The notes under the pieces were generated by a model that was not told the DNA's origin, did not search any database, and was given only the letters and a program-made list of their open reading frames with translations. From the NCBI GenBank assembly GCA_013289985.1, contig JABCYW010000058.1, positions 1 to 32,953 on the forward strand: DNA of 32,953 bases, given 5' to 3'. The first letter of the stretch is position 1; the number at the start of each line of letters is the position of its first letter. This DNA is from Betaproteobacteria bacterium. Its GTDB lineage: Bacteria > Pseudomonadota > Gammaproteobacteria > Burkholderiales > Burkholderiaceae_C. Below, in pieces: positions 1-9,540 of the stretch. Both the position numbers and the translations under genes were made by a program.

Positions 1-1
1 G

Positions 2-436
2 CCGGCCATCGGCGCGTTGCTGATGTCGCTGGTGCTGGCGCGGTGGACCATCCGCAGCCGTGCCGGCACGATCCTGTTCTCGTGCGTGGCGGTGTTCGGC
101 CTCACGACGATCGTGTTCGGCCTGTCGCAGTGGTTCTGGCTGTCGATGGCGGCCCTGTTCGTCAACGGCGCGGTCGACATGGTCAGCGTGGTCGTGCGCC
201 AGACGCTGGTGCAGCTGGACACGCCCGACGAGATGCGCGGCCGCGTCAGCGCGGTCAACGCGATCTTCATCGGCGCCAGCAACCAGCTGGGCGAGTTCGA
301 GTCGGGCGCGACGGCGGCGCTGTTCGGCCCGGTCGGCGCCGTGGTGCTGGGCGGCGCGGGCACGCTGGTGGTCGTGGGCCTGTGGATGCGCTGGTTCCCC
401 GCGCTGCGCCGCCGCAAGAGCCTCACCGAGGCCTGA
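2..436 (+). CDS. MFS transporter, C-terminal fragment (5' end outside window)
   Basis: This is the last 144 codons of a major facilitator superfamily exporter in the inner membrane; the start lies upstream of the window. The segment holds several hydrophobic helices separated by short basic loops. The stretch around residues 70-100, with TPDEMRGRVSAVNAIFIGAS and then a helix carrying GEFESG, is typical of the EntS/MFS_3 group of drug or siderophore exporters, where MRGRV marks a cytoplasmic loop. The stop codon abuts the stop of the convergent nucleotidyltransferase gene with no spacer. The substrate cannot be told from this fragment. Family assignment is firm; the EntS-like subgroup is inference. 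Confidence 0.85.
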   Translation, partial: PAIGALLMSLVLARWTIRSRAGTILFSCVAVFGLTTIVFGLSQWFWLSMAALFVNGAVDMVSVVVRQTLVQLDTPDEMRGRVSAVNAIFIGASNQLGEFESGATAALFGPVGAVVLGGAGTLVVVGLWMRWFPALRRRKSLTEA

Positions 437-1006
437 TCAGCAATCCACGACGGTGACGCGCGGCCAGCGCTGCGTGTAGCGCTTGCTGGCCACGCGCTGG
501 CGGTAGGCCTGCAGGCTCACTCGCGCCGGATTGCGGCGCACCACCATCCCGAACAGGTCGTCCAGCCCCAGCGGCGCGATCACGTGCAGGCGGCCGTCGT
601 CGTCCAGCCTGAGGCCCACCGCGGTCGCGAACTCGGGCCAGCTCGCCACGGCGTCCTCCAGCGAGCGCAGCGGCGCCACCGCATGGCCGAAGTGCTGCTC
701 GAACCACAGGTGCACGCCGGCCTGGTTGGTCACCTCCCAGGGCGTGCCGGGCGCCGCCGCCGCCAGCCGCGCCTGCAACGCCGCGTCGCGCGCGGGCGAG
801 CAATCGGCCTCATCGAAGAACGCGACGTCGATGTCAGGCAGCGACGACGGCGTGGCGTGCCCGTGCAGCGCGTCCCACACCAGGTTGCGCACCGCGCCGG
901 CGCCCACGCACCACGCGGGCAGGCACAGCGCGCGCACGTGCGCGAGGGCGTCCATGAACCAGGGCGTGGCGCGCGCGAGGGCGGCCAGGCGATCCGCGTC
1001 GGTCAA
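437..1006 (-). CDS. Nucleotidyltransferase family protein (NTP_transf_6 / DUF925 type)
   Basis: The product is a 189-residue soluble protein. Near the N-terminus it carries a GAGAVRNLVWD segment, followed by an acidic PDIDVAFFDEAD motif that would hold the metal-binding aspartates of a nucleotidyltransferase fold. The substrate is unknown for the family. It is the second gene of a pair with kdsA. I chose a TTG start at 1006 because it lies two bases past the kdsA stop and gives the expected N-terminus (TDADRLAALAR); the first in-frame ATG, near 954, would remove the first helix. No clear Shine-Dalgarno sequence precedes it, so translation is probably coupled to kdsA. The family call is good; the start is less certain. 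Confidence 0.75.
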   Translation of the reverse strand: MTDADRLAALARATPWFMDALAHVRALCLPAWCVGAGAVRNLVWDALHGHATPSSLPDIDVAFFDEADCSPARDAALQARLAAAAPGTPWEVTNQAGVHLWFEQHFGHAVAPLRSLEDAVASWPEFATAVGLRLDDDGRLHVIAPLGLDDLFGMVVRRNPARVSLQAYRQRVASKRYTQRWPRVTVVDC

Positions 1007-1008
1007 CG

Positions 1009-2912
<1,904 letters not shown>

Positions 2913-2926
<14 letters not shown>

Positions 2927-4913
2927 AGGGCGCCGCCGGACTCTCCGGCAACGACACGCCGGCCTCGCCCGGCAGCGTCTCCGGCGCCTCCTGCTGAACG
3001 CGCTGCTGGTTGGCGCGGATGTAGTCGTAGCGATCGAGCGTGAGCGCGCTGGCCGTGGCCGCGTCGCGCATGATCACCGGGCGCAGGAACACGAGCAGGT
3101 TGGTGCGCTTGCGCGTGCGCGAGAGGTTGCGGAACAGCGCGCCCACGTAGGGGATCTTCTCCAGCACCGGAATCGACTCGCGGTCGACGCTGTAGCTGTC
3201 CTCGATGAGGCCGCCCAGCACGATGATCTTGCCGTCGTCCACCACCACGTTGGTCTCGATGGCGCGCTTGTTGGTGGTGGGGCCGGCGCTCTCCGTGCCG
3301 GTCGCGGCCGTGGAGGCCACCGACGACGACTCCTGGTAGATCGCCATGCGGATCGTGCCGTTGCTGCCGATCTGCGGGCGGATGCGCAGCGTGATGCCCA
3401 CGTCCTTGCGCTCGATCGTCTGGAACGGGTTGGTGGTGCTGGACGACGAGCTGGTGTACGAGCCGGTGACGAAGGGCACGTTCTGGCCCACGACGATCTT
3501 GGCCTCCTCGTTGTCCAGCGTCACCAGGTTGGCCGTCGACAGGATGTTGGTGCCCGAGGTGGCCTGGATCGCCTGGGCCACGGTGCCCAGCGTGAGGCTG
3601 GTGGTCGACGCGATGTTGAAGATGGACTTCCACTGCAGGCCCACGTCCAGCGCCTTGCTCGCGTCCACCTCCGCCACCACCGACTCCACCACCAGCTGCG
3701 CGCGCCGCGTGTCGAGCTCGTCTATCGTGGCGCGCAGCTCGCGGTAGAGCGGCTCGGCGGCCGTGACGATCAGCGCGTTGGACGCCGGGTCGGCCTGGAT
3801 GAAGCCGCCGGTGGACGGCGCGGCGGCGCCGGTGACGGGCGCGGTCGTCTCCTGCGAGGTGCCGCTGCCGGACGAACTGGCGCTCGAGCCCGCCGCGCTC
3901 GGCGACGAGCCGCTGCCCAGGCCATTCGACGCGCCCGACGATCCGCCGCCCCCGCTGGTGCCCAGGCGGCTCGAATCGGTGGCGAACGCCGCGCGCAGCA
4001 CCGTGGCCAGGCGCGTGGCGTCGGTGTTCTTCAGGTAGATCACGTGGATGTTGCTGCGCGACGCGCCCTCGCGGTCCAGGCGCGCCACGAGCGCGCGGAT
4101 CGCGGCCAGGCGCGCGGGGGTCGCGCCCTTGACCAGCAGCGCGTTCATGTGCGGATCGGCGATCACGGCCAGGCCGGACGAGGACGACGGCGCGCCCGCG
4201 CCGGCGCCGCCACTGCCGCCGGGCGAGCCCGACGCCGACGCGGCGGCGGACGGGTCGGACAGCTTCAGCACCGTCGCCGCGAGGTCGGAGGCCAGCGCGT
4301 ACTGCAGCGGGATCACCTCGACGTCGGTGGCGCTGGGCGTGTCGAGCGCCGCGATCAGCTCGCCCAGGCGCGCCAGGTTGTTCGCGTAGTCGGTGATCAC
4401 CAGCGTGTTGTTGGCCGCGTTGGCGTTGACCGTGTTGTTGGCGCTGATCAGCGGGCGCAGCACCGGCACCAGGTCGTTGACGCCCGCGTACGACAGCCGG
4501 AACACCTGCGTCACCACCTGCTCGCCCTGGCGTGCCGTGCCGCCCGTCATCACCACGCCGGTCTGCAGCTTCGCGTCGGCCTCGGGCACCACCTTCAGCA
4601 GGCCCTCGGACTCCACCACCGCGTTGCCCGCGCCGCGCATCGCCGACTGGAACAGCGCGAAGGCCTGTGCGCGCGTGACGGGCGTGTCGCTGAACAGGCG
4701 CACGGTGCCCTTGACGCGCGGGTCGACGAGGATGGGCCGGTCGAGGATGGTGGCCATCGCGCGCGCCGCGGCCTCGGCCTCGATGCTGGGGAAATCGATG
4801 GTGTAGGTCTCGCGCGCGGGGGCGCGGCGCGCCGCGGCGCTCGCGTGCGCGGGCAGGGCGAGCGCGCCCGCGAGGGCCACGGACGCGAGGAAGGAGAGGG
4901 GAGCGACGGTCAT
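2913..4913 (-). CDS. gspD: Type II secretion system secretin GspD
   Basis: The 666-residue product is the outer-membrane channel of type II secretion. A signal peptide covers residues 1-25. The periplasmic N0 domain is at about 35-110, N1-N3 follow to about 400, and the secretin barrel is at about 400-615, with EEAKIVVGQNVPFVTG, the VDDGKIIVLGGLI segment and VLEKIPYVGALF, all classical secretin motifs. Two long Ser/Gly-rich linkers interrupt the periplasmic part (about 222-247 and 314-369), the second unusually long. No other gsp gene is in the window: upstream is a divergent lipoprotein gene and downstream a convergent one, so this copy stands alone. The start is set by the signal peptide; no strong ribosome site is visible. 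Other secretins (PilQ, T3SS) lack this N0-N3 order. Confidence 0.92.
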
Positions 4914-5198
4914 GTGGGGGCGAGTCTGCGTTGCGCGTGCGCGATGCCGCGTGTCGCGGGACCGCCTGTTTGTCAGTCGCGTGCGACCGCGCGGACACAT
5001 TCGAACGCCGCAGCAACATCGCGCCGGGCCGTTCGCGTGCCGGCCCTATTGGCTCCCACGAGGGACACGGGCACGGCGCCGGTGGTTGCCATGCGCCGAA
5101 CACAAGATGTCGAGATGGGAACACGACAGCAACAGCCACGCAGCGCGGCGACGGCACAGTGCAGCGGCAACGCCTTCCCCGCCTTCCCGAAAGAGTCC

Positions 5199-6488
5199 AT
5201 GCCCAAGCTCCCCCGCGCCGCGCTCGCGCTGATCTTCTGCCTTCCCTTGCTGCACGCCTGCGGCGGCGCGTCCGACGACGGCTACGTGCGCCTCGTCAAC
5301 GCCACCACCGACTACAGCAGCATCGGCCTGTACGAGTCCGACGCCGCGGTGGGCAGCGCCGTGGCCACGGACACCGTGGGCAGCTACGCCGGCGTCGGCG
5401 CGAACACCTACGAGTTCGACCTGCGCACCGCGGGCTCCAGCAGCACGGCCGCCTCCACGTCGCAGGCGGTGGCCAAGGGCGATCACTTCACGCTCGTGGC
5501 CTATGTGGACGCCGGCACGCTCAAGACCGCGACGCTCACCGACGACGAGGACACGCCGTCCTCGGGCTATGCCAGCCTGCGCATCTTCAATGCCGCACCG
5601 GCCGTGGCGGCCGGCGTGGACGTGTACGTGACGGCCACCGCCTGCGCCTCGCTCACCAGCGCCGACACGGCCGTGGCCACCGACGTCACCGGCCTGCAGA
5701 GCGGCTACGCATCGGTGACGGCCGCCAGCGCGGGCAGCTCGTGGCACGTGTGCGTCACCGGCACGGGCGACCGCACCGACCTGCGCCTGGACATTCCCGC
5801 GCTCACGCTCAGCAGCCAGCAGATCGCCACGCTGATCCTCACCAAGACCAGCGGCGGCGTGCTGATGAACGGCCTGCTGCTGAACCAGCAGGGCACGCTC
5901 ACGTCCTACGCCAACACCAACGTGCGCATGCGCCTGGTGGCCGACGCGGCCAGCGGCGGCGTGGTCAGCGCCAGCGCCAACGGCACGACGCTGGGCGACA
6001 GCTACGCGTCGCCCACGGTCAGCGCGTGGCGCACCGTGAGCGCCGGCGATCTCGCGCTGACGCTGTCGATAGCCGGCGTGGCCATCACCCAGACGGGCCT
6101 CGCGGCCGCGGCCGGCGGGGACTACACGCTTCTGGTGGCCGGCACCGCCGGCGCGCCGACGATCAAGCTGCTCGCCGACGACGACTCCGCGCCCACCAGC
6201 ACCACGCTGCCGGTGCGCATGAAGCTGGTCAACGGCCTGAACGGCATCTCGGGCAGCGCGATGCTGACGTCCAGCAGCGTGGTGGTGGGCGACAGCGTGG
6301 CCTTCGGCGCGGCCTCGGCCGACGCCAACATCGCCGCGAGCTCCGCCGCCGCCGACCTGCAGGTGGCCTCGGCCGGCACGACGCTGTGGGAGATGAGCGG
6401 GCAGACGCTCACCAGCGGCAGCGTCTACACGGTGTTCCTGCTGGGCGATGCGACGGCGCCGAAGGGCGTGCTGCGCGTGGACAACTAG
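5199..6488 (+). CDS. DUF4397 domain-containing lipoprotein
   Basis: The 429-residue product has a lipoprotein signal with LHAC and the acylated cysteine at 21, followed by Gly, which favours outer-membrane sorting. The mature part is rich in Ala, Ser and Thr and almost wholly beta-predicted. It starts with YVRLVNATTDYSSIGLY and repeats similar modules (YASLRIFNAAPAVAAGVDVYV near 125, and VRMKLVNGLNGISGSAML near 345). This matches the DUF4397 pattern of repeated beta-sandwich units opening with a 'rlvNaspd' phrase. The function of these surface proteins is unknown. It is divergent from gspD over a 285-bp region in which I see no clear operator. A GAAAGAG ribosome site precedes the ATG. The family call is fairly sure; a function cannot be given. 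Confidence 0.8.
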   Translation: MPKLPRAALALIFCLPLLHACGGASDDGYVRLVNATTDYSSIGLYESDAAVGSAVATDTVGSYAGVGANTYEFDLRTAGSSSTAASTSQAVAKGDHFTLVAYVDAGTLKTATLTDDEDTPSSGYASLRIFNAAPAVAAGVDVYVTATACASLTSADTAVATDVTGLQSGYASVTAASAGSSWHVCVTGTGDRTDLRLDIPALTLSSQQIATLILTKTSGGVLMNGLLLNQQGTLTSYANTNVRMRLVADAASGGVVSASANGTTLGDSYASPTVSAWRTVSAGDLALTLSIAGVAITQTGLAAAAGGDYTLLVAGTAGAPTIKLLADDDSAPTSTTLPVRMKLVNGLNGISGSAMLTSSSVVVGDSVAFGAASADANIAASSAAADLQVASAGTTLWEMSGQTLTSGSVYTVFLLGDATAPKGVLRVDN

Positions 6489-6513
6489 TCGGCGCCAACC
6501 CGCCGCCCGGCCT

Positions 6514-6648
6514 TCACTTGCCGGGAGGATCGACGGGCTTGCCGCCGACAGGCTTTGGAACGTCACCGATGACGGTCTTCAGCGGGCAGACGGAAAACGC
6601 CGGGCACTTCGCGCATCCGACGGCCAGCGCAATGGGGCAAAGCGTCAT
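6514..6648 (-). CDS. Small four-cysteine protein, 44 residues
   Basis: A short gene encodes 44 residues, with a near-perfect AAGGAG ribosome site five bases before its ATG. The product has four cysteines spaced C-x7-C-x2-C-x5-C within the first 21 residues (Cys4, Cys12, Cys15, Cys21), three of them followed directly by proline or belonging to a CAKCP motif. A Lys/Pro/Gly-rich tail follows. The arrangement suggests a metal or iron-sulfur site, or a redox-active small protein; it does not match a standard ferredoxin (no C-x2-C-x2-C-x3-C). It sits convergent to the DUF4397 gene with 25 bp between stops. From memory, similar tiny proteins with a GCxxCP...VCPL core occur in other proteobacteria as hypotheticals, but I cannot check this. 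Confidence 0.7.
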   Translation of the reverse strand: MTLCPIALAVGCAKCPAFSVCPLKTVIGDVPKPVGGKPVDPPGK

Positions 6649-7028
6649 GACGGCTCCTTGGTGGTGACGAGAGCCTCAGCTTACGCCGATGTCGCCGGTC
6701 GGCTGGATCTGCAGCGGGTCGATGTGTACCGAGCGAAATCCTGGAACGAAATCCAGCCGCCATTCACGACATCCTGGCTAGGGATGTGATTGCGTCCGCA
6801 GGGGGCCAGACTGTTGCGTGGATCAATGGGAACACCGCCCCTGGTCCGCGCCAACGGGCAACGCCCACGACGCGCGGGCGCGCGATGGGAGTGGAATCCG
6901 AACCGGTCGCGGCGCGCCTCCCGCCAGCGACCGGCGTCGCTGATCTCCTGCCGCCCTCCATACCCTGGGGGGCACCTCGCCCGCAACCTGCAGCGCCGTC
7001 CGCCGGCCATCCCCTCCAGGAGTCCCTC
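6649..7028. other. Intergenic region before the phospholipase C gene
   Basis: No gene is supported in these 380 bp. The left end holds the ribosome site of the minus-strand small gene (CTCCTT at 6654-6659). An 8-bp direct repeat, CGAAATCC, occurs at 6734-6741 and 6747-6754, 13 bp apart. The right end holds the CAGGAG ribosome site of the phospholipase gene. I see no convincing -35/-10 pair. Confidence 0.5.
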
Positions 7029-9050
7029 ATGAACCATGAACCCGCAAGCACGAGCCCGAGCCGCAGCTTCGCCGAAGCCAAGCGCGCCGAGCAGGCCTCG
7101 CCCGAGCCGGCCGCGCAGGCCACGAACGCCTTTCGACTGGCCTTGTTCAACCAGGGAACCCAGCTCGGCTGGCTCGGGGAAAGCGGCAGCGGATGGGCCA
7201 CGCTCGTCTCAGATGCGCAGCAAGCCGTGGTGCTCGAGCAGTACCCGTACGAGGGCGTCACCTACTTCCGGATCAAGGGCAGCGGAAGCTACATGTCGGT
7301 CAGCAATTCCGCCTACGTCGGCTTCTACAACTGGTTGGGCGCCTCCGGCTTCACGCTGAAGGACGGCCACCTCGTCTCGGATTTCAACCAGCAGAAGCTG
7401 TCGCTCTACTCCACCGACAACGGCTATCTCTACGCGTGGGACGCCTACACGGTGCTGGAGGTGCGCCAGGTGGCCGTGGAGCCCGTCCTGGCGGACCAGC
7501 CGCTCGGCGCCGGCATCGAGCACGTCGTCGTGCTGATGCTGGAAAACCGCTCGTTCGACAACATGCTGGGCGGCCTCTACCCGGGCCTGACCGAGCAGGG
7601 CATGTACCGCGGCCTGAAGAAGACGCAGTGCATCCCCGTCGACCCGCGCGATCCGGGCGGCCCCAGCGTGCAGGTGTTCCACGGCGGCGACGACCTGAAC
7701 AACCTGATCCGCCCCTATCCCGATCCCGGCGAGCTGTTCGACGACATGACCCAGCAGTTGTACGGCCAGGTTGCGCCCGCGCCGAACGTCGTCCCCGCGA
7801 TGAACGGCTTCGCCTGGAACTACGGCCAACAGCGCGGCGCACCGCTGTCCCCGGGCGGCCCGATCGCCGAGCCCGACCCGCGCAACATCATGCAGTACTA
7901 CGCGCAGTCGGTGGTGCCGATGACCTCGTACCTTGGTCTGCACTACGCCGTCTGCGACTCCTGGTTCGCGGCGGGGCCGGTGCAGACGCTGGCCAACCGC
8001 GTCTTCGCCCACTGTGGCACGCCGGGCCTGATTCCTGGCACCAACCTGTCGCGCGTCAACAATCCGGACTTCGTCAAGAACATGTCGATGACGCCGCCGC
8101 TGGAACCGCCCGTCAAGGACAAGACGATCTTCCAGCTGCTCGACGAAACCTATCCCGGCCAGGTCAACTGGAAGGTCTATTACCACGACGCCCCGATCTC
8201 GGCGCTGTGCGAATACGTCTACGACCGCTGGGACTGGACCAGCTGGGACGGCGGCAACGTGTACCACTTCAACCAGCGGCTGTCGGACGAGACCAACCTC
8301 GAGTACGACATCCGCCACGACCGCCTGCCCAAGTACAGCTTCATCGAACCGCGCTACACCGACTTCTTCGCCGACGGGCCGGTCAACTCGTCGCACCCGG
8401 GCGGCGCGGGCATCGACTTCGGCGACCCGAACGGCAGTTCCCTGCCGCCGCCGATCTCGGTACGCGACGGCGAGCACTTGCTGTCCCAGGTCTACGGCAT
8501 CCTCGCCAAGTATCCGGACACCTTCAGGAAGACGCTGCTGGTGGTGCTCTACGACGAGCACGGCGGCCTGTACGACCACGTGCCGCCGCCGACGAATATC
8601 ACATCGCCGTTCACGGCACCGGTCGACAACTTCCAGTACGACCGCAACGGCGTGCGGATTCCGGCGCTGTTGATCAACCCCGCCATCCCGCCGGGCACCA
8701 TCTTCCCCGCGCGCGACCCCGGGAAGGAGCCCGTCGCCTTCGACCACACCAGCCTGATCAGCACCTTGTGCGCGCAATTCGGCCTGCAGGGGCCGCCGTT
8801 GACCCCGCGCGCCGGGAACGCGCTCACGCTTCAGGGCCTGATCCCGCTGAACGCCGTCGACCACGTGCGGCCGCCCCCGCCCGTGGTGCAGCCCAGCGCC
8901 CCGTCGGTGGCCGGCCCGCTGCTCGCGTCGCCCGCCAAGCTCGCCGCCGCCGCGGCAACCTGGCAGGCGCGCACGCCGCATGACCTGCCGTCGGCGCTGC
9001 TGCCGCTGCTGTCGGCGAGCCAGCAGCGGCGGATCCTGCCTGGGAACTGA
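7029..9050 (+). CDS. Phospholipase C / acid phosphatase-type phosphoesterase with beta-rich N-terminal domain
   Basis: The 673-residue product belongs to the alkaline-phosphatase-like phosphoesterase family (PF04185) with non-haemolytic phospholipase C and AcpA. Family motifs are intact: MLENRSFDNMLGG at 170-182, ANRVFAHCGT, YSFIEPRYTD, VLYDEHGGLYDHVPPP, and the C-terminal FDHTSLISTL. It would hydrolyse phosphodiesters or phosphomonoesters of lipids or related compounds. Unlike secreted relatives, there is no Tat or Sec signal: the N-terminus is polar. Residues 34-148 form an extra aromatic, beta-predicted domain that looks like a carbohydrate- or lipid-binding module (unrecognised). The ATG at 7029 is chosen for its CAGGAG site 7 bases upstream. 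It ends 490 bp before the kinase gene and probably has its own promoter. Substrate and export route are unknown. Confidence 0.88.
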   Translation: MNHEPASTSPSRSFAEAKRAEQASPEPAAQATNAFRLALFNQGTQLGWLGESGSGWATLVSDAQQAVVLEQYPYEGVTYFRIKGSGSYMSVSNSAYVGFYNWLGASGFTLKDGHLVSDFNQQKLSLYSTDNGYLYAWDAYTVLEVRQVAVEPVLADQPLGAGIEHVVVLMLENRSFDNMLGGLYPGLTEQGMYRGLKKTQCIPVDPRDPGGPSVQVFHGGDDLNNLIRPYPDPGELFDDMTQQLYGQVAPAPNVVPAMNGFAWNYGQQRGAPLSPGGPIAEPDPRNIMQYYAQSVVPMTSYLGLHYAVCDSWFAAGPVQTLANRVFAHCGTPGLIPGTNLSRVNNPDFVKNMSMTPPLEPPVKDKTIFQLLDETYPGQVNWKVYYHDAPISALCEYVYDRWDWTSWDGGNVYHFNQRLSDETNLEYDIRHDRLPKYSFIEPRYTDFFADGPVNSSHPGGAGIDFGDPNGSSLPPPISVRDGEHLLSQVYGILAKYPDTFRKTLLVVLYDEHGGLYDHVPPPTNITSPFTAPVDNFQYDRNGVRIPALLINPAIPPGTIFPARDPGKEPVAFDHTSLISTLCAQFGLQGPPLTPRAGNALTLQGLIPLNAVDHVRPPPPVVQPSAPSVAGPLLASPAKLAAAAATWQARTPHDLPSALLPLLSASQQRRILPGN

Positions 9051-9253
9051 GCGCGGGAATCCGGGGGCCGGGGCGTGGGCGCCCAGCCGCAGGGCAGCGG
9101 CCCTCTGCTTCGCGAGCGACAGCCGCCAAGGCGTCGCCCGCGGAGCATTTCTCGACGACTGCACGTGGCCATTTGCACCTGCGTCGTTCGCGGACATATC
9201 TGATACGGCGGAAGGGTAACCGCCGCCGGCGCCCCAACCCGCGCCGGCCTGGC

Positions 9254-9282
9254 GCCGACTCTGCGACTGGTTAGGAGTCGGC
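9254..9282. repeat. Inverted repeat just upstream of a promoter
   Basis: GCCGACTC (9254-9261) and GAGTCGGC (9275-9282) are perfect 8-bp arms separated by 13 bases. The repeat ends 12 bp before the -35 hexamer of the predicted kinase promoter. It could be an operator, or a hairpin ending phospholipase transcription. No T-tract follows, so I lean to a binding site. Confidence 0.35.
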
Positions 9283-9294
9283 CTCGGACTTTAG

Positions 9295-9324
9295 TTGCCT
9301 GACGATCGAGAAAGGCGCTATAAG
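9295..9324 (+). promoter_or_regulatory. Sigma70-like promoter for the two-component operon
   Basis: TTGCCT (9295-9300) and TATAAG (9319-9324) are separated by 18 bp, with four and five matches to the consensus hexamers. Transcription would start near 9331 and leave a leader of about 210 nt before the kinase ATG. The leader contains no hairpin that I can identify as a riboswitch. Confidence 0.45.
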
Positions 9325-9540
9325 CTGACGTGTTCAAGGGCTACAAATCGCGTCGCGACCGGTTTGCTGCGTCTGTCGGCAGGCGTGGCGATTTCCCCGG
9401 CCATCGATGAGGAAGCGCCTGGGTAGCCTTCAGGGAGGGTTGCTAGTGCCCACAAGGTTTCCCGTACTCGACCACACCATCCGCGCGGCCAATCGCCTCG
9501 CCGGGACGCCGTGAGATTCGCTCTTGCGCGCCCTGGCGCC

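Larger units (their letters stand above)
9051..9540. other. Intergenic region upstream of the two-component genes
   Basis: These 490 bp hold no convincing gene. They contain an inverted repeat at 9254-9282 and a sigma70-like promoter at 9295-9324, both listed separately. A 35-codon open frame (9407-9514) ends at the possible GTG start of the kinase but has no ribosome site. AGGGC-AGCG-GCCCT at 9091-9104 is a weak hairpin after the phospholipase stop. Confidence 0.5.

Noticed and set aside
6734-6754. Direct repeat CGAAATCC twice, as an operator
   Set aside because: Only eight bases, with no promoter nearby to give it meaning. Recorded in the gap entry only.
9091-9104. Terminator hairpin after the phospholipase gene (AGGGC-AGCG-GCCCT)
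   Set aside because: The stem is only five base pairs and has no T-tract; such hairpins are common in DNA this GC-rich.
9407-9514. 35-codon open frame that ends at the possible GTG start of the kinase, as a leader peptide
   Set aside because: No ribosome site, no regulatory codon run and no alternative hairpins. Not supported.
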